Below, piece by piece: positions 46,563 to 58,223 of a stretch of 64,000 nt of DNA. Where the stretch lies: contig CM076954.1 of NCBI GenBank assembly GCA_039566865.1, positions 15,648,001-15,712,000 on the forward strand. The letters are read 5' to 3'. The stretch comes from Aurelia coerulea. Lineage: Eukaryota > Cnidaria > Scyphozoa > Semaeostomeae > Ulmaridae. Each line of letters starts with the position of its first letter. The stretch's first letter is position 1. The notes under the pieces are model-generated. The model saw only the letters and a program-made list of their open reading frames with translations. It was not told the DNA's origin and ran no database searches. Position numbers and translations under genes: made by a program.

Positions 46563-47863
46563 CAGAAGCGTCGTGGCTGGGGGGCAGGGGGGGCACGTGC
46601 CCCCCTAGCGTCTGAAATTCGGATATTTGTCGGAAATTCGGATTTTTGTCGGAAATTCGGAAATTTTACGGAAATTCGGAAATTTTTCCGAAATTTCTCA
46701 TCTGTATGAATTGAAGCTTAGCTACTATCACCACCCTATTTACTATTGCATTTTTCACCAGAGGGGCATTTTCTGACAGATTGAGGGAGGTCATATAAAA
46801 AATTTCCTGGGTGCCAGAGCCTTTGTTTGTCGAAATATGGTCCCCGAAGAGAAAATAGCTGGGTATAGGTTGGGTAAGAGTTTTCCGAGAAAGGTTAAAT
46901 CTTCTATTTTAGCACTGGTAAATATGGAATCAAGGGATGTATTAGCCAAAGTAAATGATGTTTCTTCAAAAATTTTCCTTGTGTTCTGATTAATAGGATA
47001 ACTGTCACGAAGCTATCAAAGTTTCCTTGTCGCTAATGGCAGGCATGATATTGGGAGATGCATTCTGAGCCAAAGTAAAGGATCTTTCTTCAAAAATTTT
47101 CCCCATGCTGTGATTCATAGGATAACTGTTACAAAACGATCAATGTTTCCTTGTCGCTACAGGCAAGAATAATATTGGGAGGTGAATTCCAAGCCAAAGT
47201 AAAGGATCTTTCTTCAAAAAATTTCCTTGTGTTCTGATTAATAGGATAACTGTCACAAAACCATCAAGGTTTCCTTGTCGCTAAAGGCAAGAATAGTATT
47301 GGGAGATGCATTCTAAGCCAAAGTAAAGGATCTTTCTTCAAAAATGTTCCTTGTGTTCTGATTCATAGGATAACTGTCACAAAACCATCAAGGTTTCCTT
47401 GTCGCTAAAGGCAAGAATAGTATTGGGAGATGCATTCTAAGCCAAAGTAAAGGATCTTTCTGCAAAAATTTTCCTCGCGCTCCGATTTATAATAGAAATG
47501 TCACGAAGCTATCAAAGTTTCCTTGTCGCTAATGACAAGCATGATATTGGGAGATGCATTCTAAACCAAAGTAAAGGACGTGGCCCCAAAAAATTTCCTT
47601 TTCAATGCTCCAACCTACTTAATTTACCCTGGCCACGCCACTGATTGTGGCACGCTCTATTCCCATACAGTTATAGCGAACTAATCTCTATTATTGCTTC
47701 GATTGAATACCAGATGAGAGTCTTGCTATCTCTGTCTGAAAATCATGTTTGTAACCAAACTGCGCATGCGCATGATGACGTCATTGGTTTTGACGTCATC
47801 ATTCGTCGGAAAATCAGCAATTTGTGCCCCCCCCCCTGTCAATTGGTACCCACGACGCTCCTG
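46563..47863. mobile_element. Second-level nested hAT element, TSD AGTATCGT
   Basis: Perfect duplications lie at 46555-46562 and 47864-47871. Ends CAGAAGCGTCGTGGCTGG and, reversed, CAGGAGCGTCGTGGGTACC. It contains a run of 'cggaaattcggaaa' (46613-46700) and a third element that ends near 47643 (CCCTGGCCACGCCACTG). Confidence 0.9.
46947..47590 (+). repeat. Minisatellite, 124-bp unit, about five to six copies
   Basis: 'caaagtaaa' landmarks fall at 46947, 47071, 47195, 47319, 47443 and 47567, an exact 124-bp period. Each unit has 'tcttcaaaaattttcc', 'aggataactgtcac', 'tttccttgtcgctaa' and 'atattgggagatgcattct'. One unit of the same sequence sits in the element at 60221. Confidence 0.9.
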
Positions 47864-47914
47864 AGTATCGTGCCCCCCTAAGTTTGAAATGCTTCCTTCG
47901 TCCCTGAATTCTAG

Positions 47915-50217
47915 GCAGATGTCAGTACCAATAAGTTCGTGAAATTTAATATAAATAATGCCACACAACTGTAAAGATTTTGACTCAAAAATAATTTGTT
48001 TCAACACAGGTTTGTGCTAGAAAAGCTTTTGTCTTGCTTGTCTGCCAGCAAGTGATCGCAAACAGCAAGAAGGATTAATAACAAACTTAGGCCCATTTTT
48101 GCTAGACTTTCAGCTAAGTTTTAGACTTATCAGATCCAACATTTTTTCTTTCCAATCCAAATATTCAAGAACCTGCAAAACCATACATTAACCTATTTAC
48201 CTCCCATGTTCGTTATTTGATCGATTACGTATGCCTCTTCGGTTTTACTCGTAAATCCGTTAAGATCTTGTGTTTCCGTTGCCAAGCCTATCTTTCAATG
48301 AAAAAAGCAAATAAAAAACTCGTAAAAACAGGTTAAATGTACATAACATCGATCAGGCTTATTCAGCATACAACCAAGTCTTAGTTTCGATAATCACTTT
48401 TTCCTCTGACTCATGAGCTAATTAGTTACTATTTACAGGAATGTGGCTATTATGCACAAACTTCAAAATACCCCATGGAGCATCCAAATCCGAACTTGCC
48501 CAGTGGCAGGTGACTCCGCATCTCGTCCTGTTTTCCGTCGATTGTTTCGTCGTAGGCGTTTTATGAAATTCTGTAAATAGAATTTTAACTCACTAGTAGT
48601 CTTTGTAAAGCACTAACATTCCTCTTTAGGAAATCTAAATTTGATTACGTCATATGACCTGCACGTGGTCTCATACTGACTAGGCCTAACTTTGCCTCTG
48701 TTTCTGACTAGGTGTTCTTCGTTTTTAGGGCGTAATTACGAACAAAGCAAAGAGCAAATCTAACAAAAAGTTCACGTTCTTCTAACTAGAACGTCTAATA
48801 GTCATCTTATCACGAAAAAGCTGAACTGCATTCTGATTTCACAAATCAAATAAAAGCTTTGAAAATTTGCCTAACTTTATCGAACTCCAATGCTCTCTTC
48901 TAAGAGGAAAATCTATGTAGGACTAGGAAATTCTAGCAGATCTGGACCATAGCTTGCGTTCCTTGCGTGCAGGTAGAAACTTTTGTGAATCATTATTTTC
49001 TTTTGTCGAAGCGTGAATGGCGTGACTGTGGATGGCTACCAAAGATTCGTTTTTGTCGAAGAACGTTGTCCAGTGTAGCTGTTTAGTTTGCTTTCAAGCA
49101 CTTTTAAGTGATTCTTCCAAACAAGAATCGTCCAGCATTCTACAACGGCAAGGGCACTTTTAGTGATCTATTTTGTGTCATCTAAATTAGCCCTTTCAGT
49201 ATAAAATTGGATACATGTGCGATGTACCTGGTATGCTGTCTGATTGGTTAGATTTTAATAAGTACATTCAAATGATCTGATGATTTGCTTTGACTAGTGT
49301 CACACAAACGTGCTACTCAACAGTTGTATATCCCTGCCTTTGAATGAAAGTATTTGGGAGGCTAAAATGCAATTCTCAGGACGTTATTTGTTCAATTTTA
49401 TTGATCTTGAGAGGGAAGGCGCACTTAGGTTTGCCAGAGAGATGCCTAATGAGGACTCAATATGATGCTTTTTAGGAAATCTTATTCATGTGAAAAGAGT
49501 ACCGATTGTCGTCATCAGCTACGGTGTCCTGGACAACATACCGTAATGATCGTGCTAGCAATGGTAGGGGTTACTACAAGATTTCTTGAATTGGTTTCTA
49601 CAGAATTCTTGATATCCTCTAAAGTAAAAATGTATTTAGCTAGCGTAGTTCTTTTGTTTCCGTTAAAAACAAAGAACGAGTACTTTATCCTCTATATTGA
49701 ATCCTTCCTAGTAAGTCGTTCAGCTTCATGAACAAGAGAAATTGTTTATTTTATGCTATATTCAGAGCAAATGAATAACAAATTGATAAAAGAATTCAGA
49801 AAGCGAAAATCTAAATGTTACGTGACGAGTACGAATTGACGTAATTCCAAGATGGACCCCTGCGAATTCTTCCATTGTTGTGTGAGCTCTTCTTTAAATT
49901 CTTGACTTCGTGCAAGCTCTTTGCGCTGCGGGTTCTTTGAAAACTTTATTCTTGAACGTTTCGTTTGCGAAGCAAAGAGAAAAAGCCAGATTACTAACGT
50001 TTATTATGCAAATTTTATTGTCGACAAAAGGGAGGGTTACTCGACGCCCATTTCACGGGCATTTTCCCATGTGCTACGTTTTTAAGAAATAATTTCATGT
50101 ACAAATTCTTATATAAAAATTTAGATTTTTCCGCTGGAATGTTATTTTTGATTAGAGTAACGCCCTTGACGTAACTTCATACTGCGCCCAATTTCTAACA
50201 GTATTCATTTCTTGCAG
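47915..50217. other. No firm gene; one weak exon candidate at 49476-49542
   Basis: The segment at 49476-49542 is preceded by ATGCTTTTTAG and followed by GTAATG. It is open in phase 2 ('KSYSCEKSTDCRHQLRCPGQ') and has three cysteines. Otherwise the DNA is AT-rich without recognisable features. Confidence 0.25.
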
Positions 50218-50270
50218 GAAAACAAATTCCATCACGTCAATAAAACTTCGAGAGATGCAATACCTTAAAG
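50218..50270 (+). CDS. Weak exon candidate (53 nt)
   Basis: Preceded by CATTTCTTGCAG and followed by CTTAAAG|GTAATC. Open only in phase 2 ('KTNSITSIKLREMQYLK'). It matches the phase of 40705-40782. Function unknown. Confidence 0.2.
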
Positions 50271-50434
50271 GTAATCTTTTTAAAGTTGACTTGGTGCGAA
50301 ACTTGTTGATAACGCAAATCAGTAACAGAAAGTACCATTTATATTTGTTACATCTTATATTTCAGGGTTCTAAACTGTATCTTCGTATCGGCTGATGAGA
50401 TAAATTTGTTTACATATTACCACAATGATATGTA

Positions 50435-51032
50435 CAGAGTGTCCCAACAAATTGTGCCCCGTTTGCATGACGATTGCGACAAAACGGCAAAAGATTCTCG
50501 CCAAGCTTTTATGTGATGTTGCTTTTCAGATGTTCAAATAAATTTTGCTGCCATCCCCGCACAACTCCGTTGAAAGATGATGGAGCTATGACCTTCAGAA
50601 GACCAAATTTACCTGATGACTGAAACCAGCGGTCGGCCATTCTGTCTTACTATTTTGCAACGATAAATTGTTTCATGTGAGGTGAGAAATATTTCCTGTG
50701 AGGCAAAAAATAGTTGAAAACTCTCTTATGATTATCAGAATTTTCACGAGAGGTATGACATTGGAGGCTGCTGCTTCATTTCATCCATGGAGCTATTTAT
50801 CGCGGCAAAATAGTAAGATAAAATAAAATGGCTGACTGCTGGTTTCAGTCATCAGGCAAATTTGGTCTTCTGAAGGTCATAGCTCCATCATATTTCAATG
50901 GATTTTAATGGGGATGGCAGCAAATTTAATTTGAACATCTGAAGAGCAATATCATATAAAAGTTTGGCGAGAATCTTGTGCCGTTTTGTCGCAATCTTCT
51001 GGCAAACGGGGCACAATTTTCGGGACACCCTG
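50435..51032. mobile_element. TA-flanked fold-back element, 598 bp
   Basis: TA lies at 50433-50434 and 51033-51034. Ends CAGAGTGTCCCAACAAATTG and, reversed, CAGGGTGTCCCGAAAATTG. The arms are inverted copies for about 270 bp. Related termini occur at 7873 and 38630. Confidence 0.88.
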
Positions 51033-51369
51033 TAGACATACTGCATTATTCTATCTTCGATAGGTTGCAGTTGCAACATAACTTTAGTAGGTATAAACTG
51101 TTTAATGAAATAATTTAGTGCTAGTGCTCCTTGCAAACTTCTTGTTAGATTTCTCTTTGGAACCACAGCCAACGTTATAGACTTTGTGACTTTGTGCAAG
51201 CGTCATCAGCCAATCCCACAAAGATTCGAAACTCAAAATGAAATATAAGATCTCAAAACTTTTCTACAGTATTGTGCTCATACAACAGTGCTACTCATTT
51301 CCATAAATGAAGATTTTCACTTCAGGATAACTTATAATGTTGGTTTTATTTATTCAAAGTCTTTTGCAG

Positions 51370-51525
51370 AACCTCATTTTCAACGTTCACATTACAGTGT
51401 TCTTTCAATCTCGATCCACAGAGGACTATTTTTGTACAAGGGTTAACGTAAAGGATATTAACCTAAATGTAAAAGAAAGAGCACAAATAAGTGTAAACAG
51501 TCTACCAGATGACCCTAAAATGTAG
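51370..51525 (+). CDS. Possible terminal exon of an unidentified gene
   Basis: The acceptor TCAAAGTCTTTTGCAG leads in phase 0 into 51 codons ending in TAG. The product alternates hydrophobic and polar residues like beta strands ('NLIFNVHITVFFQSRSTEDY' then 'TRVNVKDINLNVKERAQISV'). It looks like the end of an extracellular beta-sandwich domain. No upstream exon ending in phase 0 was fixed. Confidence 0.3.
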   Translation, partial: NLIFNVHITVFFQSRSTEDYFCTRVNVKDINLNVKERAQISVNSLPDDPKM

Positions 51526-51801
51526 CTTATATTTGCAAAACCATCTGAATGTTATTTCATGCATGGTGTTTGAACTTTAGCTCTGATGCGTAATTGCTCA
51601 AGGATCAAATTAGATTTCAAAGCTGTTGATTGTTTCTTTGAAGCAAAAATGGTAGAAAAACTATTTATAGCCCTATTTTTGACAATAGTATTTTACAAAC
51701 ATCATATTTTTTGCCAAAAATCTATATTTTGCTTGCAATGTCATATGACAATGACGTCGAAATTAACAATCAAGCTTTATCAAGAACATTTACAGTACAG
51801 T

Positions 51802-52035
51802 AGCGGGGATGGCTCAGTTGTAGCATGCTTGACTACCAATCTGAAGGTTGGTGGTTCGAGTCCCCACCCTGCCGAGCCTGATACAAAGTGTGAAGAGAGT
51901 CGCCAACTCTCTGTAATTCCAGACTAAAGGAATCACGAGGTGTGGTCACATCGAGAGGAAGGACCAGGACGCTGCTTCGATAAGCTCAGCTTCTCAGCGT
52001 CCTAAAACTACCTTCGGATGCTAGGTAGAAATGTA
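51802..52035 (+). mobile_element. tRNA-derived SINE
   Basis: The head has an A box TGGCTCAGTTG (51810-51820) and a perfect B box GGTTCGAGTCC (51853-51863). A tRNA-like segment ends 'ccaccctgcc'. A GC-richer body follows ('cgccaactctctgtaattcc', 'gctcagcttctcagcgtcct') to about 52035. The parent isoacceptor is not clear. Confidence 0.7.
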
Positions 52036-52707
52036 TACACGGTGCATTCATTACTTGACACAAGTTTGAATTCACTGGGAGTCATAAGAATTCGCAGGAT
52101 TTTTCCTGAATAGGCCTTTTAGCAGTTCTAAAAAGAACTATAATTGAACGATATCTTGCTACATTTTGTAGTATTTTCGAATGTGAACAATATTGATAGA
52201 AGCTCTAACGCCACTCGATCGAACCTCGCGTATAAAAATGTATGTAAATAACGCTCAATCCAGGCTTTTTTTAGAATAGCTAAAAGGTCTATTCAGAGAA
52301 GGTCAATGCTAATTTGAATTTGAATAAAAGGATTTTAGGCCCGTTTTGACGGATTCTGAGATGATGCATTTTTGTTTATAAAAAATCACAAGCTAAATTT
52401 TCTTATCTCAGTAGAAATATTCGCTGCACAGGTATTGGAGAATTTACGAAACCACGGCGCCAACTTCAATGGCAACGTGAAGTTGCTTTCACCTGTACGT
52501 CAGATTTAGGCCTTGAAAGTGAAACTCGATAATTTTAGATGTTAATTTTCAAGGACAACATGGTGGTTCTTAGGCAATTAACCGAAGAGGGTGGTTTGGT
52601 TTAGCTTTTGAAAAATGTGTAGAAATACTTATCGGAGAAATACTTTGTTTGCAGGATACAAGATAACGTTCTGGCTGGCGTTGTCGTTCTGGTTCGTAAA
52701 CTCTCTA

Positions 52708-53115
52708 CATGGGTACTGAGAAACGTGAAATTTGTTAAGTTATAGGGATTATATATCGTTGCAAAGAATCAGAACCATCAGGCTTACCTTTGTGTACTTT
52801 TTCTGTCTCCATATTCTCCGTTGCCCAGTTCATTTTGCATCTTTAGGTCGTTGCGAGTTCGCCTGCCGCCAGTCGGCCATGTTAGAATATTTAAATCTAA
52901 TGAATGTTGTTGTGCGTTGTACTCATTAGATTTAAACATTCTAACATGGCCGACTGGTGGCAGGCGAACTCGCAACGACCTAAAGATGCAAAATGAACTG
53001 GACAACGGAGAATATAGAGACAGAAAAAGTACACAAAGGTAGGCCTGATAGTTCTGATTCTTTACAACGATATATAATCCCTACTTAACTAATTCCACGT
53101 TTCCCAGTACCCATG
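52708..53115. mobile_element. Near-perfect 408-bp fold-back element
   Basis: Two ~190-bp arms, almost identical and inverted, are separated by a ~20-bp loop (around 52904-52922). The ends start CATGGGTACTGAGAAACGTG. Flanks CTCTCTA (52701-52707) and CTGTCTA (53116-53122) match at 6 of 7. The ORFs on both strands are mirror images caused by the palindrome. Confidence 0.85.
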
Positions 53116-53603
53116 CTGTCTATTATCAGTTTGCAGGGGTCTGAGAATGAGAGCCATGGGTTTCAAACTGTTATACATTTTTTTGACTCACCCGTTATAA
53201 CAAGTTTATTTCATCCCTGAGAAACTGAAACTAAAAGTAGGAAATTATGGTCAAAGCAAGTATATTATGAAGGAAATGACATTATAACAAATTAGTTAAT
53301 CCCTGACAAAACGAAACTAGCAATGGTCGTATGAATTTTTGTGAATAAATTTCCTTGCAAAGAGGAAGAAATTGCAATGATGAGCTTTAAAGTGTTAATT
53401 TTCCACTTCTTGTTGTAGCCTGGTGGTAGCATCTTGATCAAACAACTGATCGCTAGAATAGCATGGAAGAGATGATAGAATAGTGAGTATTGTGTCTCGC
53501 ACTCTGCTGTCTTGAAACTAAGTACGTTTCAAATTAGATGTCATTTGAGATTTGTGATAATGCAACATGTGATGACTTTAACACATTTTAGCATATTTTA
53601 TCC

Positions 53604-53905
53604 ACGGGGGGGGGGGGGGGTTCTTCCGTAGTAAAGGTACCTGGTATACTTGTTCGGACTTCTAGTCTAGCCAAGGGTATCCTTTTTTGCAATTTTGGCC
53701 TAGCAACGGTCTAGCCAAGGGTATCATTTGACACTATTGGTCTAGCGAACGGTCATAATATCACATTTGGTACAAATTTGACAATATTGGTCCAAAGAAT
53801 GGTCAAAATTGGTCTAGCCAAGGGTGCCATTTTCGTAAAAATTGGCCCAGGGAATGGTCAAATTGGTCTAGCCAAGGGTACCATTTTCGTAAAAATTATT
53901 AAAGT
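53604..53905 (+). mobile_element. Truncated relative of the 39770 hAT element
   Basis: It starts CACGGGGGGGG and has at least four 'ggtctagccaagggta' units with 'ccattttcgtaaaaatt'. The second terminus is missing. Confidence 0.65.
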
Positions 53906-53909
53906 GATT

Positions 53910-56072
53910 GCTGTAAGACAGCAAATTGTGTCGTGATTTTTGGCCTGTTTTGGAGTTTTCTTCGTCAGGTTTATTGAAAAATCCATCATAATTTTAGAAT
54001 GGAAAAGCCGATTTCAGTCAGGTAAATTTTGAAATACATTTGAATATGTTCACCATGGAATGATATACTTGGCAATATATCAAAGCATTGATATCCGGAT
54101 ATCCGGGGAGCTATGGCCTTTCAAACGGGAATTTTTTTCGCTGACCTGGTATGTTGTGGGCATATATGCAAGGCAAAATCACAACAGTCCTTGCCCACTC
54201 CTAGTACACCTCCAAAATACATTATTACATCCCCTCATCTAAGATCTAAGGTACAGTAAGAACCTGCAAAATGGAAACTAATTTTTTCAAAACAATCTGT
54301 TTAGTTTAAAAGGGTATTAATCTGGAAACAGGCTGAACGGTTTCTTAATACATGGTTGAGTGATTCAGTGATTTCAACTTAAATCTTTAATGGAAACCCA
54401 GAGTAAACACTATCGAATTGTATGTTATGTTCTTGTTCATATTTCATATTTCATTCTCTTACCCAGCATTCTCTCTAAATTTACTCAATCATAGCATACA
54501 TGCCAATAATAGATGGAGATGCTTTTGCATGAAATCTCTCAAAAATGTTTGGCAACTGATTTCAACAAAGATTATCAAATATGAATTTATTTGGGATCCT
54601 TCTGTGATAAACCTTCCAAAAAAAGAGCCAGCCTGTGGTTTCTTATAGAGTGGTTTCTATTTTGCGGGCTGTTACTATGGTCTTACACATGCCCTATTTT
54701 CCCAAGCATTAGAAAGCTTTCCTTGAGTCATAAATTAAGAATTTGGAAAACATGTTTAAGAATTTGATAGAGATAGATCAGTTAAAGTCTTAGAACTTCT
54801 CAGCATGTTCTCAGCAATCAGATTTTTGAAGAATCTCCAAAGCTTTGGAGAAAATACTTTAATCTAGAATCTCCAGTCAATCTTTTCACTTCAAGGTTTT
54901 TACTAATGTAAAGCCTCATATTTGTGAAAATTATCTCCAAGCCTTTTGAAAAATAGTTTATTTAATACTCTTCAGTTGAAAAATCGCTTGTGAATTTTCT
55001 GATCTCTGAGATTTGGATCTTAGAAACAATCTCCGAATCTTGTACGAAACAATGAGATCCGTTATCACCAGTCAGCCATTTCATCTTATGATGCAATTGT
55101 TTCTGGTGGGCAGATTGAGAAAAGTGATGTAAATCTTTGAACCCTAATGGCTTTTATAACCTCAATCCTATCATATCTTTTATCACTCGTGTTTTGAAGA
55201 TGTTTTGCGTGAAAGGACAAAGAATATTGTGGATAAAAACAAATAGCCTTATTTTATCTTGAAACTGTTGTTTTGGCCATTTCATTTCGGCAATCTGTAA
55301 AAAGGGGAATGGAAGTTTGTACGAAACTTTTGCTCAGTATCAGTTTATTTTCATAAGTTGGAACTATATTGGACTTGAAAGACAATAGTTTACAAAAGTT
55401 TAATTGATATTTTCCCAACCCAGCCAACCACTTTCCAAATATGCTTACACTATCAATATTTAATTATTTATTTAAAAGCTTTAGAAGTTACTAAGCCCTC
55501 GCCCCAATATGCCCCTTCCTTCTGAGCCAAATAAGTCCCCTCTCTCTATCAAGCCCCACCACTTATATCAAATGCGAGAAATTAGCAAATGTTTTAGCAA
55601 ACTTGGCTCTGAACTTTGTAGTGCGGTTTCTTAACTTTGTTTTCAATACTCGTAGGAAATTTTGCAGAGCTCCTTCATTTCAAAAACTTGAATTTCACAA
55701 TTTATCGAGGACTGCAAATATAGCATTTTGAGCGCAGAGAATTACAAGAAAGAACCAGGACTACATTATGCGATGTGTAGCTGCGTGAGCTAACCGAAAG
55801 TGACTAGAAGTTAAAGATACTTTGAAGTGACCAGGATTAGTGACAAAACTTGGTTCCGCATCAGCTTTTATCGTGGATTTTTGCTTCAAAGAGAGGACAT
55901 CTGATATGTGCAAGCATTAAACTTTACAGAAATGTCGTGATTTTTCTGGACTCTGCACAAATGCTTGTCACTCAAGTTTACTTGTATGTAACGGTCTCAA
56001 GAAGCTGAAATAAACCATTAACACATTGTTACATAAAGTAAATACATGACTTTCATTTGTTTCTCTCCCCAG
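53910..56072. other. No gene supported
   Basis: AT-rich. 54700-55050 is rich in 'gaatctc'/'tttgaaaaat' words. 55600-55760 repeats the block at 35848-36010. Confidence 0.3.
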
Positions 56073-56170
56073 ACGTTTGCTCTACAAGTTGATAGTGTGC
56101 TGACGCTGAGCACAGGACAACAGATTGTCGATTCCTCTGACCAAGACAAGACCCTCAAATCTTTAGAATG
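56073..56170 (+). CDS. Probable exon of an unidentified gene
   Basis: A good pyrimidine tract (TTTCTCTCCCCAG) and donor (AGAATG|GTAAGA) bound a 98-nt exon. It is open only in one frame, entering in phase 0 and leaving in phase 2 ('TFALQVDSVLTLSTGQQIVD' then 'SSDQDKTLKSLEW'). No domain was recognised. It lies about 2 kb upstream of three exons that share a frame, but does not join to 58224 directly (phase 2 against 0), so another exon would be needed between. Confidence 0.4.
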
Positions 56171-56248
56171 GTAAGACCAATGTTGGTGAAACCAAGTTTT
56201 AAATCTAGCTTCTCTGTTCTTTTCATGAAGTTCATTGACGTTGATTAA

Positions 56249-56540
56249 AGGGAATGTAAGCATATAAAAGTGGCTCAAGCCACTTGCGGTCAAACTCTAG
56301 CCAATCGTATATCCGTATTTCCTGTTGACTGCGATAAGTTACCCAAATATGGTGCGGCACGTGTCACGGCCTATTATCTTTGCATGGCTATTTTTATCAA
56401 AGGCTGATTCATCCAGCATTCCTTGCACTTGTCTCTTGGTTTTCCTTTGTTGTCGCCATTTTCATGGGCCATGAAAATGGCGGCAACAAAGGCCAACCAA
56501 GAGATGGCACGTGCAAGGCATGCTGGATGAAACAGACCCT
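56249..56540. mobile_element. TTAA-flanked mosaic MITE
   Basis: TTAA lies at 56245-56248 and 56541-56544. The left 155 bp match the element at 10744-10921. The right part instead matches 58049-58184 and has an internal hairpin ('gccattttcatgggccatga'). The right terminus (reversed) is AGGGTCTGTTTCATCC. Confidence 0.8.
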
Positions 56541-57084
56541 TTAATAGTTGGCGATGATTACTTGAAAGATGTCGTCGAGAACCTTTGCATATTGATCTCT
56601 TTTAAAATGGAATCAATCAATAGCGATACTATCGAAATTCGATAATTAAAACGCTATGAATTTTGGTCAAATATCCCTCGACGTCATCTTTGCCGTAATC
56701 GTCTGTTCGTGTGCGTACAACGCTCTGGAATAAATGCTGCAGTGTGAAGTTCTGTGTTATGTTTTGAAATAATATATGCTGTTTGATAAATCCTCTTATG
56801 GTACAGATACGGCTTAAATTTCTAACTGATTCCTTACTCTATGCAGTGTTTTTCCATCGTTGAAAATTTGCTTTTTGAACCTATTTTCCAAAAATGTTGA
56901 GTTTGGTGACAGATCATCGAAATTTAAGTTTTATTATTTGTTCTCAAATGTTCATTGTCGCGCTTGACACCTCGCGGGTTTTTATCTTGCTTAGACTTCG
57001 AACTCGAACGACCGACTTCTAACGACAGCCAACGAGACGAGTGACGATAACTATCGACGACTAGCGACGACTTATAACTGGTAA

Positions 57085-57300
57085 GCCGACTGAGAACGAT
57101 TTTGAAAAAGTGCCAACGAAGATCAACGAAATATGTAACGATCAACGACTGAAGACGACTTTTAACAGTATTAGACTGACAAGGAACGATTTTGAAAAAG
57201 TGCCAAGAAAGGTCAACGAAATAAGTGACGATCAACGACTGAAGACGACAACCGACTAGGAACGATTTTGAAAAAGTGCCAACAAAGGTCAACGAAATAA
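57085..57300 (+). repeat. Three direct repeats, AACGATTTTGAAAAAGTGCC units
   Basis: 'aacgattttgaaaaagtgcc' recurs at about 57096, 57186 and 57261, followed by 'aa(c/g)...ggtcaacgaaat' and 'gatcaacgactgaagacgac'. The spacing is 90 and then about 75 bp. Purine-rich on this strand. Confidence 0.8.
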
Positions 57301-58048
57301 TACCGAATGCCAATTACTGGCAAGATTATCTGACCCAGGACAACTGCTGATGGACCACAATGACGACACAACGACGTCACCAATTGATCGATGGATGACC
57401 TGCGAAAAGAGAAGAAAAAACCATGCCAACCCAGACAGCTCTTGACTGAAAAAATGTGAACAATTTAAGGAAAGAAATTTCAAAATCCCTAGAAAATTCC
57501 TATTGCCATTTTTGAGCCGTTTTGTAATAAAATCAAGAAGGGAAATTTTCAAAATTCCAGAAGATTGCAATGTTGTAAAACTTCAGCTTTGCAGTATTTA
57601 CGGAATGTCAGCTCATAGTCTGTCAAATTGGATTCAATATCCACTTTAGATTTTATCACGTAGAAGAAGAATTGAAAATGTCTCTCCCTGCTGGATATGT
57701 CTGCTAATGTCGGTCAAGAAGAATCCTGTCTTCCGCATGCAAGAATGATAAACCGAAATATCGAGTGATTCATTGCCTAGTTCTTTCACAAGATATAAGG
57801 GACTTATCTTTAGTTACTAGGTGTCTAGATAATATAAATACCTTTACTGTATCAACTATCAATGTGTTTCCGTGGTTCTATCGATTGTGTAGACATTAAT
57901 AAAAATAAATCAATAATGTGAATAGAAGAGGAAATCAGAAAACAAGATCTTCGCGGAGGTTGTATCAAAAATAGAAATTATTCACACAATTGTATCTACG
58001 ACATGTAAAGATATACACTGACGGTGACTGTTTCCTTTTCTCTCTTAA

Positions 58049-58184
58049 TGAGGTGTTTGCAACTAGCATCCGTTGCACTCGTTATCTCTTTGAAGGTGGC
58101 CATTAATGTGGGTCATGAAAATGGCGACAACGAAGGCCAACTAAGAGACGGCACGTGCAAGGCATGCTGGATGAAACAGACCCT
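58049..58184. mobile_element. TTAA-flanked MITE beside an exon
   Basis: TTAA lies at 58045-58048 and 58185-58188. The right end (AGGGTCTGTTTCATCCAGCA reversed) equals that of 56249-56540; the left end is a diverged inverse. The 34 bp after the right TTAA ('tgaggtgtttgcaaccagca' onward) repeat the left end, as if a second truncated copy abuts the exon at 58224. Confidence 0.65.
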
Positions 58185-58223
58185 TTAATGAGGTGTTTGC
58201 AACCAGCATCCCTTGCGTACCAG

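Larger units (their letters stand above)
46432..47906. mobile_element. hAT-type element, TSD AATTCTAG, split by a nested element
   Basis: Perfect duplications lie at 46424-46431 and 47907-47914. Ends CATAGACGTAGGAACCGG and, reversed, CAGGGACGAAGGAAGC. Without the insert it is about 170 bp, the same size and family as 40460-40631. Confidence 0.9.

Noticed and set aside
46613..46700. Short direct repeats resembling a CRISPR-like array
   Set aside because: Units are ~18 bp, contiguous and degenerate (cggaaattcggaaa), without unique spacers, in a eukaryotic transposon.
52784..53042. Matching 73-residue ORFs on both strands
   Set aside because: Mirror images caused by the fold-back element.
56924..57313. 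129-residue minus ORF with repeated blocks
   Set aside because: The repetition is the 76-90 bp tandem repeat.
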